Below are positions 36,102 through 44,472 of a DNA stretch of 63,276 bases, piece after piece. Origin of the DNA: Bacteroides gallinarum DSM 18171 = JCM 13658. GTDB lineage: Bacteria > Bacteroidota > Bacteroidia > Bacteroidales > Bacteroidaceae. Numbering within the stretch: position 1 is the first letter of the stretch; each line of letters opens with the position of its first letter. Position numbers and translations under genes: made by a program. The DNA lies in contig NZ_KB894141.1 in NCBI RefSeq assembly GCF_000374365.1, positions 1 through 63,276 of the forward strand, read 5' to 3'. The notes under the pieces are model-generated. The model was not told the origin of the DNA. It worked only from the letters and a program-made list of their open reading frames with translations, and did not search any database.

Positions 36102-36205
36102 ACGGTGGTAAGGTTATAAAAGTGATAAGGTGATAGGGTGATAAACAAGTTTCGTTTCGGGATTTTATCACTCTACTGCCTTATCACTTTTGTCGCCTTA
36201 CCGCT
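36102..36205. repeat. Intergenic imperfect palindrome of GTGATAAGG words
   Basis: The left arm (GGTAAGG, AAAGTGATAAGG, GGGTGATAAA) pairs with the right arm (TTTATCACTC, CCTTATCACTTT, CCTTACC) over about 40 bases with mismatches. It fills the gap between the synthase and the PgpA-like gene, within the cluster, and may shape expression by RNA folding. Confidence 0.6.
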
Positions 36206-36230
36206 TTATTGCATTATCACTTTTTTATCA

Positions 36231-36704
36231 ATGAAGAAACCCTCTTTTTTCCCGGTTCTCATCGGTACGGGCTTCGGTTCGGGCTTTTCTCCTTTCGCTC
36301 CGGGCACAGCGGGCGCTTTGCTGGCTGCGCTTATCTGGTTCGGATTGTCTTTCATCGTTTCGGCTGCATGCCTGGTATGGCTGACGGCGGCTTTTATCCT
36401 CTTGTTTACGGTAATGGGGGTATGGGCTACGAACCGTCTCGAACCTTATTGGGGCGAAGACCCCTCGCGCGTGGTAGTGGACGAAATGGTGGGGGTATGG
36501 ATTGCTCTGCTTGCCGCACCGTCGGGAAACGTATGGTATGCACTGGGGGCGTTCGCTCTTTTCCGCCTGTTCGACATCTTCAAGCCGCTGGGTATCCGGC
36601 GCATGGAAAGTTTTCCCGGAGGATTGGGCGTGATGCTGGATGATATTCTGGCGGGAATTTATAGCTTTGTAGTCTTAATCGGAATAAGATGGCTGATAGG
36701 CTGA
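36231..36704 (+). CDS. PgpA-like phosphatidylglycerophosphatase; probable phosphatidylinositol-phosphate phosphatase
   Basis: A 157-residue membrane phosphatase. PgpA signatures are GTGFGSGFSPFAPGTAG near the N-terminus, DEMVGVWIAL and RLFDIFKPLGIRRMES. PgpA normally removes phosphate from phosphatidylglycerophosphate; in this cluster the equivalent B. thetaiotaomicron gene was assigned to dephosphorylating phosphatidylinositol phosphate. The open frame extends 31 codons upstream through the repeat; the Met at 36231 is the family-type start. It overlaps the GtrA gene by 16 bases. Confidence 0.85.
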   Translation: MKKPSFFPVLIGTGFGSGFSPFAPGTAGALLAALIWFGLSFIVSAACLVWLTAAFILLFTVMGVWATNRLEPYWGEDPSRVVVDEMVGVWIALLAAPSGNVWYALGAFALFRLFDIFKPLGIRRMESFPGGLGVMLDDILAGIYSFVVLIGIRWLIG

Positions 36705-37198
36705 GGAAGGAAACTACGGGATTTGCAGGCTGGCGCCATGCTGTTTGGGTCTTTGCCAAGGCCCAGCTTTCGTCGTATGTGGCAAGCTTGGCCGACTTCT
36801 TCGTAACCATTCTGTTAGTTAAATTATCCGGACTTTTTTATTTGTATGCTACTTTCTTGGGCTCCGTGGCTGGCGGCATGGTGAATTGCGCTATTAACTA
36901 CGGGTGGGTATTCCATGCGGACGACTGCAAGAAAACGCACGTTGCGCTGAAGTATCTTTTTGTCTGGGGAGGTAGTATTTTATTGAATACATGGGGCACA
37001 TTCGCCCTGACCGAGTGGCTGACCGGTATGCACTGGGTAGACGGGTTGCTGGGACATTACATCGACGATGTGTTTATCTTGTCCAAGGTTGTCGTGGCAG
37101 TCCTGGTGGCGTTTTTCTGGAATTACCAGTTGCAACGGGTCTTCGTGTACCGCAATCATAACTTCAGGAAATTTATACGACAATATTTTAGGGACTAA
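36689..37198 (+). CDS. GtrA family membrane protein
   Basis: A 169-residue inner-membrane protein with four predicted helices (about 30-50, 55-75, 90-112, 128-150), of the GtrA family, some members of which are thought to move polyprenyl-linked sugars across the membrane. [13 protein letters not shown] at the end is typical. It overlaps the phosphatase gene and is followed 12 bases later by the phosphatidyltransferase gene, so a role in glycosylating or flipping an inositol lipid is plausible but unproven. Confidence 0.82.
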   Translation: MADRLRKETTGFAGWRHAVWVFAKAQLSSYVASLADFFVTILLVKLSGLFYLYATFLGSVAGGMVNCAINYGWVFHADDCKKTHVALKYLFVWGGSILLNTWGTFALTEWLTGMHWVDGLLGHYIDDVFILSKVVVAVLVAFFWNYQLQRVFVYRNHNFRKFIRQYFRD

Positions 37199-37209
37199 AA
37201 CGAACTGAT

Positions 37210-37860
37210 ATGAATTATAGGGATTGGCTGCAACAGTTGATTTACAAGATTATAAATCCTGTTATACACGGCATGATTAGGATAGGCATTACGCCTAATT
37301 TCATTACTACTACCGGACTGGTGCTGAACATCGCGGCTGCATGCGTATTCGTGTATGCGGGCATGTACAAGCCGGGCGAGCTCGCCTATGTGGGCTGGGG
37401 AGGAGGAATCGTTCTCTTTGCCGGCCTGTTCGATATGATGGACGGACGTGTGGCGCGGGTAGGCAATATGTCTTCCACTTTTGGGGCGTTGTACGACTCC
37501 GTGCTCGACCGTTACAGCGAAATGGTTACCTTGTTCGGCATATTTTATTATCTGATTTTGCAGGGGTATCTGTGGGGGTCGATGATTACTTTTATCGCAC
37601 TGGTGGGTTCGCTTATGGTGAGCTATGTGCGTGCACGCGCCGAGGGGCTGGGGCTGGAGTGCAAGGTAGGTTTCATGCAGCGTCCCGAACGGGTGGTGCT
37701 TACCAGTCTCGGCGCTTTGTTCTGCGGTGTTTTCGGAGACTGCACGGCGTTCGACCCCATGCTGATACTGGTCGTCCCTATGGCTGTGATAGCCGTTCTC
37801 GCCAATTTGACGGCATTTGCACGCATCGCGCATTGCCATAAACTATTAAAGAAACAATAA
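37210..37860 (+). CDS. CDP-alcohol phosphatidyltransferase, probable phosphatidylinositol-phosphate synthase
   Basis: A 216-residue membrane enzyme that should join CDP-diacylglycerol and inositol phosphate. The full CDP-alcohol transferase motif is present: DMMDGRVAR, then GALYDSVLD, giving D-x2-DG-x2-AR-x8-G-x3-D-x3-D (residues about 78-100). About six helices are predicted. The cluster with inositol-phosphate synthase points to inositol phosphate as acceptor. Its stop overlaps the start of the PAP2 gene by one base (TAATG). Confidence 0.87.
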   Translation: MNYRDWLQQLIYKIINPVIHGMIRIGITPNFITTTGLVLNIAAACVFVYAGMYKPGELAYVGWGGGIVLFAGLFDMMDGRVARVGNMSSTFGALYDSVLDRYSEMVTLFGIFYYLILQGYLWGSMITFIALVGSLMVSYVRARAEGLGLECKVGFMQRPERVVLTSLGALFCGVFGDCTAFDPMLILVVPMAVIAVLANLTAFARIAHCHKLLKKQ

Positions 37861-38792
37861 TGAGAAAAGATATATTCCCTTCCGTGAGGGAGGCTGTGCC
37901 CGTCCTTGCCATTACGGTAGTGTTCTTGTTGCTGACGGCAGCCTGTATCGGCTTGCGTGCGGAGCATCTTTTGATGACGGGCTTGTTCCTGGCGCTGTTC
38001 TTTGCCGGCAAAACAACCCGTAAGCTGGCGGTGGCGCTGCTTCCTTTCATCATTTTCGGCATTTCTTACGACTGGATGCGGGTGTATCCCAATTATCAGG
38101 TAAATCCTATCGACGTGCAGGGGCTGTACGAGGCGGAGAAGTCGTTGTTCGGCATCCCAGTGGACGGCACGACGCTGATACCTTGCGAGTATTTCGCACG
38201 GAACCACTGTGCGGCAGGTGATTTCCTTGCGGGCATATTCTACCTTTGCTGGGTTCCCGTGCCTATCGCATTCGGCTTGTGGCTTTACCTGAAAGGCGAG
38301 CGTAAGCTGTATCTTCGCTTCGCTATGGTCTTTCTGCTGGTAAACCTTATCGGCTTTGCCGGGTATTATATTCATCCGGCAGCACCGCCCTGGTATGCCA
38401 TGAACTATGGTTTCGAGCCGGTTCTCGATACCCCGGGCAATGTAGCGGGGCTGGGACGTTTCGACGAGTTGCTGGGGTGTTCCGTTTTCCACTCCATTTA
38501 CGGGCGTAATGCCAATGTTTTCGCTGCCGTGCCTTCGCTGCATGCGGCTTACATGGTCGTAGCCCTGGCGTATGCCGTTATAGGGCGTTGCAGGAAATGG
38601 TTGATTGCTTTGTTTGCCGTAATCATGGTAGGTATCTGGTGGACGGCCGTCTATTCCGGGCATCATTACCTGATTGACGTCATGCTGGGTATCGGCTGTG
38701 CCTTGCTGGGTATCCTGGTGTTCGAGAAAGGACTGATGAAGTGGGGGGCGTTCGGGCGTTTCTTCGGGAGGTACAGCCGGTATGTGGAATGA
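37860..38792 (+). CDS. PAP2/AUR1-like enzyme, probable inositol phosphorylceramide synthase
   Basis: A 310-residue polytopic membrane protein with the PAP2 catalytic motifs VPSLHAAYM and YSGHHYLIDV, the pattern shared by lipid phosphatases and by AUR1-type inositol phosphorylceramide synthases. Bacteroides make sphingolipids, and the matching gene in the B. thetaiotaomicron inositol-lipid cluster was assigned to transfer phosphoinositol to ceramide. It is last in the cluster and is followed by a terminator. The fold is clear; the reaction is inferred from context. Confidence 0.82.
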   Translation: MRKDIFPSVREAVPVLAITVVFLLLTAACIGLRAEHLLMTGLFLALFFAGKTTRKLAVALLPFIIFGISYDWMRVYPNYQVNPIDVQGLYEAEKSLFGIPVDGTTLIPCEYFARNHCAAGDFLAGIFYLCWVPVPIAFGLWLYLKGERKLYLRFAMVFLLVNLIGFAGYYIHPAAPPWYAMNYGFEPVLDTPGNVAGLGRFDELLGCSVFHSIYGRNANVFAAVPSLHAAYMVVALAYAVIGRCRKWLIALFAVIMVGIWWTAVYSGHHYLIDVMLGIGCALLGILVFEKGLMKWGAFGRFFGRYSRYVE

Positions 38793-38803
38793 TAATTCGG
38801 AGC

Positions 38804-38837
38804 AGGGCTATACCTTTGGCGGATAGCCTTCTGTTTT
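38804..38837 (+). terminator. Terminator of the inositol-lipid cluster
   Basis: AGGGCTAT and ATAGCCTT form an 8-bp stem (one G-T pair) around an 11-base loop, followed by CTGTTTTCTC. A second hairpin, CCCGGC-TTAT-GCCGGG, follows at 38840-38855. Confidence 0.6.
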
Positions 38838-38890
38838 CTCCCGGCTTATGCCGGGCAGGCTGTGTTTAGCAATCTGGAATATGGAATACT

Positions 38891-39661
38891 ATGGATATTA
38901 AGTTTTTGAATATAACGAAAAAGGAATTTCTGAGCACGAAGTTGCTTCATAGATATATGCCATTGGAGTATGCGCTTAAAACATTGAATAACAAACAACT
39001 GTGGTTCTCGAATCCGGTAACGTGGAAAGACCCGTTCGAAAAAAAGTTTATCGAAGCGCGTTATAACGATAACGGGAAAGAAACCGATTTCATTTGGAAA
39101 GACCAGGTGTTTTGTATCTGCATGACCCAGACCCTGACAAGCGAGGCTTATTGGAATACTTATACCCACCAGCAGATAGGTATCGAATTCAGGATAGAAA
39201 GAATGAAATTGCTGGATGAGCTGCGGAGATATACCCGGCAATACGATATATACATAGGAAAAGTGGAGTATATGAGGATTGCGGATATCGAACGGGAGCT
39301 CGGTAAAATCCCGTTCCAAGCTCCTGTTCCCAAAATCAAAAGTCCTGAATGGTATGCGCGGCTGTTGTTGCTCAAACGAATTGCATACAAGTATGAGGAT
39401 GAAATCCGTATTATAATCGTCAAGAAGAACAAGACGAAGGAGCTGGGTATAAACCTGGACTATCAGTGCAGGAACACGGAGCTTATTCGCTCTATCTTAT
39501 TAGCCCCTTCTGTCGGTAAGGATACGACCGATTTGTTGAAAGAGGTGTTCGAGGGCAAATATGGTTTTACCCCTCTTTTCGACTCCAGAGGTCGTAAGAA
39601 GCCCAGGGTATTGAAGTCGCAGCTTTATACGGAGCAGAAGCCTCGGAGATTGACATTTTAA
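38891..39661 (+). CDS. DUF2971 family protein
   Basis: A 256-residue soluble protein. The N-terminal pattern YMPLEYALKTLNNKQLWFSNP followed at once by WKDPFEKKF is the hallmark of DUF2971. Further family features are FCICMTQT with SEAYWNTY, and the C-terminal RDEIRIIIV-like stretch (YEDEIRIIIVKKN). No reaction is known. Some members elsewhere lie near defence genes, but nothing of that kind is adjacent here. Confidence 0.75.
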   Translation: MDIKFLNITKKEFLSTKLLHRYMPLEYALKTLNNKQLWFSNPVTWKDPFEKKFIEARYNDNGKETDFIWKDQVFCICMTQTLTSEAYWNTYTHQQIGIEFRIERMKLLDELRRYTRQYDIYIGKVEYMRIADIERELGKIPFQAPVPKIKSPEWYARLLLLKRIAYKYEDEIRIIIVKKNKTKELGINLDYQCRNTELIRSILLAPSVGKDTTDLLKEVFEGKYGFTPLFDSRGRKKPRVLKSQLYTEQKPRRLTF

Positions 39662-39694
39662 GTCGCTGAATTTTCATTTATAAACGAATGTAAT

Positions 39695-40867
39695 ATGAAT
39701 AATTTTGTCTTTTACAGCCCTACCGAATTTGTGTTCGGCAAGGCGGCGGAAATGCAGGTCGGCACTTTGGCGCACAAGTATGGCGCGCGGAAGGCGATGA
39801 TTGTGTACGGCGGCGGTTCTGTGGTGCGGAGCGGCTTGCTGGACAGGGTAAGGCAGTCTTTGCAGGAAGCCGGCATCCGGTATTGTGAAATGGGCGGCGT
39901 ACAGCCTAACCCGGTGGACACGAAAGTGTACGAGGGTATCGGGATATGCCGTCGCGAGCAGGTGGATTTCCTGCTTCCCGTAGGAGGCGGTTCCGTTATC
40001 GATACGGCAAAGGCGATTGCGGCCGGTGTGCCTTACGAGGGCGATTTCTGGGATTTCTTCATCGGCAAGGCAAAGGTGGCGAAGGCTCTGAAAGTTGCCG
40101 TTGTCCTGACTATTCCCGCTGCGGGCAGCGAGGGTTCGGGCAACTCGGTAATTACGAAAGTGGATACCCTGCAAAAGCTTAGCTTACGCGTGCCGGAGCT
40201 GTTGCGCCCTGTTTTCTCCATTATGAATCCCGAACTGACTTATACACTGCCGCCTTTCCAAACGGCTTGCGGCATCGCCGATATGATGGTGCATATCATG
40301 GAGCGTTATTTCACCAATACGCAGGATGTGGAAATCAGCGACCGCCTTTGCGAAGGCACGTTGACGGCTATCATCAAGGAGGCTTACCGTATCAGGCAGA
40401 ACCCGCTGGATTATGGTGCACGTGCCAATATCATGTGGTGCGGCACTATCGCCCATAACGGGACTTGCGGCGTGGGATGCGAGGAGGACTGGGCTTCGCA
40501 CTTCCTGGAACACGAGGTCAGTGCCGTTTACGGTGTTACGCACGGTGCGGGGTTATCGGTTATCGTGCCGGCATGGATGACGTTCGTTACGGCGCATAAT
40601 CCGAAGAAGATTGCCCAATTTGCCAACCGCATTTTCGGTATTCCTCAGTCGGAAGACCTTGAAGAGACGGCTTTGGCGGGAATTGTCCGTTTGAAGCATT
40701 TTTTCCGGTATATGGGATTGCCGGTGAGCTTTAAGGAACTGGGTATAGAAAATCCCGATATAGACCGCCTGGCAGACAGCCTGCACCGTAATAAGGGAGA
40801 GTTTGTAGGCAACTATGTGAAGCTGGCTAAGCAGGACAGTAAAGAGATTTACCGCCTGGCATTATGA
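39695..40867 (+). CDS. Iron-containing alcohol dehydrogenase (YqhD/BDH-like)
   Basis: A 390-residue NAD(P)H-dependent alcohol/aldehyde oxidoreductase of the iron-containing family. The cofactor loop is VGGGSVIDTAKAIAAG. Metal ligands are visible in GIADMMVH and in HFLEHEVSAVYGVTHGAGL. TIPAAGSEGSGNSV is also typical. The physiological substrate cannot be told. The gene ends at a composite terminator/repeat shared with the converging RNase gene. Confidence 0.9.
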   Translation: MNNFVFYSPTEFVFGKAAEMQVGTLAHKYGARKAMIVYGGGSVVRSGLLDRVRQSLQEAGIRYCEMGGVQPNPVDTKVYEGIGICRREQVDFLLPVGGGSVIDTAKAIAAGVPYEGDFWDFFIGKAKVAKALKVAVVLTIPAAGSEGSGNSVITKVDTLQKLSLRVPELLRPVFSIMNPELTYTLPPFQTACGIADMMVHIMERYFTNTQDVEISDRLCEGTLTAIIKEAYRIRQNPLDYGARANIMWCGTIAHNGTCGVGCEEDWASHFLEHEVSAVYGVTHGAGLSVIVPAWMTFVTAHNPKKIAQFANRIFGIPQSEDLEETALAGIVRLKHFFRYMGLPVSFKELGIENPDIDRLADSLHRNKGEFVGNYVKLAKQDSKEIYRLAL

Positions 40868-40879
40868 TAATGAATAATA

Positions 40880-41014
40880 AAGAAGGGGCTGTGCCGGGAG
40901 CTCACCGCAGATTTGCACGGATTTTCACAGATTGAATTTGAATAATCCATTATCGATATAGATAATCTGTGAAAACCCGGGTAATCTGTGATGAACTCAG
41001 CACAACCCCTTCTT
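40880..41014. terminator. Bidirectional terminator with a repeat element in its loop
   Basis: AAGAAGGGGCTGTGC (40880-40894) pairs, with one mismatch, with GCACAACCCCTTCTT (41000-41014) between two converging genes. The 105-base interior is itself an inverted repeat built from TTCACAGATT / AATCTGTGAA words, the dispersed family also seen at 165-236. It looks as if the repeat was inserted in, or evolved with, the terminator loop. Confidence 0.65.
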
Positions 41015-42589
41015 TTATTTGATTTCGAATTCTTCCTTCATATCAATCTCTTCCCCTTGCGGGTCGTAGAAGATATATTCCAGGAATGCTAATTTCTGGT
41101 TGGGAATAATCTTGATACCGAATCCGTATTTCATCTGCCATTTGCGTTTCAGGGAAATAACTCCCTGGTTGACGTAGGCGGCGATATACGGGTGGATGTG
41201 TAACGAGAATTTCTTTATCTTCAGTTTGTTGACAAGATAATCAATTTTACTCTCTAAGGTGTCCGTAAAGAGGATGGACGATTTAATGGTTCCTTTGCCG
41301 AAGCAGGTAGGACAGGTTTCCGTAGTGTTTACATCCATTGCCGGACGTACCCGCTGACGCGTTATCTGCATCAGTCCGAATTTACTGAGCGGCAAGATGT
41401 TGTGGCGTGCCCTGTCTTTCTGCATATTGGCGCACATGCGTTCGTAAAGCTTTTGTCGGTTTTCGGCTTCATTCATGTCGATGAAATCCACCACGATGAT
41501 ACCACCCATGTCCCTCAGCCGTAGCTGGCGTGCCAGCTCGTCGGCTGCACCCAGGTTCACTTCCAGCGCATTGGCTTCCTGTCCGTTGGCGTTCTTGGTG
41601 CGGTTGCCGCTGTTCACGTCTACTACGTGGAGCGCCTCGGTGTGTTCGATAATCAGGTATGCCCCGCTCTTGTACGAAACGGTTTTGCCGAATGACGACT
41701 TGATTTGCTTGGTGATACCGAAATTGTCGTAAATGGGAAGCTGTCCTTTGTACAGTTTTACGATTCCTGCCCGGTCAGGGGCGATGAGTGTTACGTAATC
41801 CTTGATTTCGTTGAATACAGCTTCGTTGTTCACGTAGATGTTTTCGAAAGAAGGATTGAACAAGTCGCGCAACAGTCCTACGGCGCGGCTGGTTTCTTCG
41901 TAAATCAGTGTCGGATACTTGGTTGCCTTTTGTACTTTGGTAATGGCTTCTTCCCAATGCTTCAGTAATACTTTAAGCTCTCCGTCGAGCTCGGCCACAC
42001 GTTTCCCCTCGGCAACGGTGCGGACGATGACACCGAAATTTTTCGGCTTGATACTCATCAGCAGTTGCTTGAGACGGGCGCGTTCTTCGCTCGATTTAAT
42101 TTTTTGCGATACGGAAACCTTATCGTTGAAAGGGATTAGCACAAGGTATCTTCCGGCAAAGGAAAGTTCGGAAGTCAGGCGCGGCCCTTTGGTCGAGATA
42201 GGCTCCTTTACGATTTGCACCACTACTTCTTGTCCTACCTTGAGTGTGTTGGATACGGTTCCGTCCTTTTCGAGGTCGGGAAGTATGGTTGCCTTGGTAA
42301 TTGGATTAAGCTTCTTTTTGTCGCTTAAAGTTTGCTTTACGTATTTTTCTAACGAGTTAAATTGAGGACCTAAGTCCAGGTAATGAAGAAAAGCGTCTTT
42401 CTCGTAACCCACGTCCACGAAGCAGGCATTCAGGCCGGGCATCAGTTTTTTGACGCGCCCCAAATACATATTGCCCACAGAGAAGGAAATGTTTCTTCCC
42501 TCGCTCTGAAGTTCCACCAGGCTCTTGTCTTCAATCAGGGCTATGGAGACTTCTTTGGGCTGTACGTCTACAACGAGTTCGCTTGTCAC
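41015..42589 (-). CDS. rng: Ribonuclease G (RNase E/G family)
   Basis: Endoribonuclease for RNA maturation and decay, cytoplasmic. The 524-residue length is that of RNase G, lacking the long E-type tail. The S1 domain is at about 38-125, catalytic acidic residues lie in LHVVDVNSGNRT and GGIIVVDFIDMN, and the zinc-link CPTCFGKG is near residue 430. GLMQITRQRVRPAM is a family signature. In Bacteroidetes this enzyme probably takes over RNase E functions. The HU and bS22-like genes lie upstream on the same strand. Confidence 0.93.
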   Translation of the reverse strand: MTSELVVDVQPKEVSIALIEDKSLVELQSEGRNISFSVGNMYLGRVKKLMPGLNACFVDVGYEKDAFLHYLDLGPQFNSLEKYVKQTLSDKKKLNPITKATILPDLEKDGTVSNTLKVGQEVVVQIVKEPISTKGPRLTSELSFAGRYLVLIPFNDKVSVSQKIKSSEERARLKQLLMSIKPKNFGVIVRTVAEGKRVAELDGELKVLLKHWEEAITKVQKATKYPTLIYEETSRAVGLLRDLFNPSFENIYVNNEAVFNEIKDYVTLIAPDRAGIVKLYKGQLPIYDNFGITKQIKSSFGKTVSYKSGAYLIIEHTEALHVVDVNSGNRTKNANGQEANALEVNLGAADELARQLRLRDMGGIIVVDFIDMNEAENRQKLYERMCANMQKDRARHNILPLSKFGLMQITRQRVRPAMDVNTTETCPTCFGKGTIKSSILFTDTLESKIDYLVNKLKIKKFSLHIHPYIAAYVNQGVISLKRKWQMKYGFGIKIIPNQKLAFLEYIFYDPQGEEIDMKEEFEIK

Positions 42590-42690
42590 AATAGTTTGCT
42601 TTTACATTTTAGTTATACAGATATTTTCTGTTTGGATTTACCGGTAAACCACTCTCGGATATTGGTGGCAAACCGGTTTGTTACTTAAAC

Positions 42691-42736
42691 AAAGAACAAA
42701 CCCGCGAGACAATTTAGCTTCACAAGTTTGTTCTTT
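42691..42736 (-). other. Hairpin between the bS22-like and RNase G genes
   Basis: AAAGAACAAAC and GTTTGTTCTTT form a perfect 11-bp stem around 24 bases. On the minus strand it lies between the small ribosomal-protein-like gene and rng and is followed by GTTTAAG. It may be a terminator or an RNase-sensitive element in the rng leader. It can be read either way. Confidence 0.4.
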
Positions 42737-42758
42737 ATTTTGTCCTTCAGACTAAAAA

Positions 42759-42851
42759 TTACTTTTTGCTTTTATGTCTGTTCTTTCTTAGTCTTTTTTT
42801 ACGCTTGTGCGTTGACATTTTATGTCTTTTTTTCTTCTTTCCGCTTGGCAT
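42759..42851 (-). CDS. bS22/mS38-like (AURKAIP1/COX24 domain) small ribosomal protein
   Basis: A 30-residue, extremely basic protein: MPSGKKKKRHKMSTHKRKKR followed by LRKNRHKSKK. The pattern K-M-x-x-H-K-R-K-K-R-L-R-K matches the COX24/mS38 domain, found in a mitochondrial small-subunit protein and in the small bS22 of some bacteria. It lies between HU and RNase G on the minus strand and 37 bases from the HU stop. The frame is complete with start and stop. Function in the ribosome is inferred from the family. Confidence 0.8.
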   Translation of the reverse strand: MPSGKKKKRHKMSTHKRKKRLRKNRHKSKK

Positions 42852-42888
42852 AGCTTCAAAATTTTATGGGTTAATACTAAATTGTTTA

Positions 42889-43164
42889 TTATTTTTTCAC
42901 AGCAATGGTGAATGTCTTAGCGGGTTTAAATGCCGGAATGTTGTGTTCCGGAATAATGATAGTAGTGTTTTTAGAGATGTTGCGAGCTGTTTTCTGAGCT
43001 CTTTTCTTCACTACAAAGCTACCAAACCCACGGAGATAAACATTTTCATCTTTTGATAAAGATGCCTTCACTGCGTCCATGAACGCTTCAACGGTTGTAA
43101 GTACTGTGACTTTGTCAATTCCGGTGTTCTTTGTAATCTCGTTTACAATATCAGCTTTAGTCAT
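42889..43164 (-). CDS. HU-family DNA-binding protein
   Basis: A 91-residue histone-like protein that bends and compacts DNA as a dimer. Typical features: MTKADIVNEITKNTGI at the start, VYLRGFGSFVVKKRAQKTAR, and the DNA-minor-groove arm region with PEHNIPAFKPAK. A promoter-like TATATTTG reads on the minus strand at 43219-43212. Upstream of the bS22-like gene, possibly in one transcript with it. Confidence 0.93.
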   Translation of the reverse strand: MTKADIVNEITKNTGIDKVTVLTTVEAFMDAVKASLSKDENVYLRGFGSFVVKKRAQKTARNISKNTTIIIPEHNIPAFKPAKTFTIAVKK

Positions 43165-43304
43165 TTTTCTTAAAAAATATTATTACTATAATTTTCTAAT
43201 TTTTTGGACTGCAAATATATAGCTTTTTGGCGGCTCTAAAAAATATATTCTGGACATTTTTTGAAAAAAGTCTAAGCATTAAGCTTTGTTAGACTGAAAA
43301 TCCG

Positions 43305-43312
43305 TACTTTTG
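43305..43312 (+). promoter_or_regulatory. Promoter -7 box for mutY
   Basis: TACTTTTG matches TANNTTTG, 47 bases upstream of the mutY start. TTTG at 43285-43288 is 16 bases away, short of the usual 19-21. Confidence 0.4.
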
Positions 43313-43359
43313 TTCTTCCGGAAAGGGAAGATGATTTTTCTTTGAACACGTAACCTGGT

Positions 43360-44400
43360 ATGAATATATTAACAAAAACCTTGCTGGACTGGTATGCGGA
43401 CAACAAACGCGATTTGCCGTGGAGGGATACTGCCGACCCTTACCGGATATGGATTTCCGAAATCATCCTGCAACAGACGAGAGTGGCGCAGGGGTATGAA
43501 TACTTCCTTCGTTTTATCCACCGTTTCCCTGATGTGGCAGCTCTGGCGTCGGCATCGGAAGAGGAGGTACTGAAATACTGGCAGGGGCTGGGATATTACT
43601 CCCGCGCCCGTAACCTGCATGCCGCCGCCCGAAGCATGAACGGCAGGTTTCCGGAAACTTACCGGGAGGTACGGGCTTTGAAGGGAGTGGGAGATTATAC
43701 GGCTGCCGCCATTTGCTCCATTGCCTACGATATGCCGTATGCGGTGGTAGACGGCAATGTGTACCGCGTACTTTCCCGTTATTGGGGCATCGACACTCCT
43801 ATCGACTCTGCGGAAGGCAAGAAACTCTTTGCGGCTTTGGCGGGCGAGATGCTCGATAAATCCCGGCCGGCAGCTTACAACCAGGCGATTATGGATTTTG
43901 GAGCTATCCAGTGTACGCCGCAGTCTCCTGATTGCATGTCTTGCCCGCTTGCCGGGAGTTGTACCGCCTTGTCGAAAGGGCTGGTAATGCAGCTTCCCGT
44001 AAAACGTCATAAGACAAAAACATCCGACCGCTATTTCAATTATATATATGTACGCATGGGCGCGTGTACCTTTATACATAAGCGGACGGGTGAGGATATA
44101 TGGAAAAACCTGTTCGAATTGCCGCTGGTCGAAACGGACAGGGATTTGCCCGAAGAGGAATTTCTGGCATCGGCTCCTTTCCGTGCGCTGTTTGCGGAGG
44201 GGGAGACGCCGGTGGTACATTCCGTATTCCGTAATGTAAGGCATGTGCTGTCCCACAGGGTCATTCATACTAATTTTTATGAGGTGGTGCTGCCCGAAAA
44301 TTCCCGCTCGTTTTCCGGCTATCAGCGTATTGCAGCGGAAGATTTGGAGCGCTATCCGGTGTCCCGTTTGGTACATGCGTTCTTGGAGAAATATGTATAA
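43360..44400 (+). CDS. mutY: A/G-specific adenine DNA glycosylase
   Basis: Removes adenine mispaired with 8-oxoguanine. The 346-residue protein has the helix-hairpin-helix LKGVGDYTAAAI with the catalytic Asp shortly after (VVDGNVYRVLSR), a [4Fe-4S] cluster C-x6-C-x2-C-x5-C (CTPQSPDCMSCPLAGSC), and a C-terminal NUDIX-like domain (about 225-346) that reads 8-oxoguanine. EIILQQTRVAQGYEYF is the conserved N-terminal segment. It is followed by ssb. Confidence 0.96.
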   Translation: MNILTKTLLDWYADNKRDLPWRDTADPYRIWISEIILQQTRVAQGYEYFLRFIHRFPDVAALASASEEEVLKYWQGLGYYSRARNLHAAARSMNGRFPETYREVRALKGVGDYTAAAICSIAYDMPYAVVDGNVYRVLSRYWGIDTPIDSAEGKKLFAALAGEMLDKSRPAAYNQAIMDFGAIQCTPQSPDCMSCPLAGSCTALSKGLVMQLPVKRHKTKTSDRYFNYIYVRMGACTFIHKRTGEDIWKNLFELPLVETDRDLPEEEFLASAPFRALFAEGETPVVHSVFRNVRHVLSHRVIHTNFYEVVLPENSRSFSGYQRIAAEDLERYPVSRLVHAFLEKYV

Positions 44401-44415
44401 AAGTTGTCCGTATTC

Positions 44416-44446
44416 TTGCATCATGTTATTATTCTCGTTAATTTTG
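44416..44446 (+). promoter_or_regulatory. Promoter of ssb
   Basis: TTG at 44416-44418 and TAATTTTG at 44439-44446 are 20 bases apart, a good match to the Bacteroides promoter. It lies 26 bases before the ssb start. Confidence 0.6.
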
Positions 44447-44472
44447 GCAGCAGATTTTAAAAATGCAGGCTT

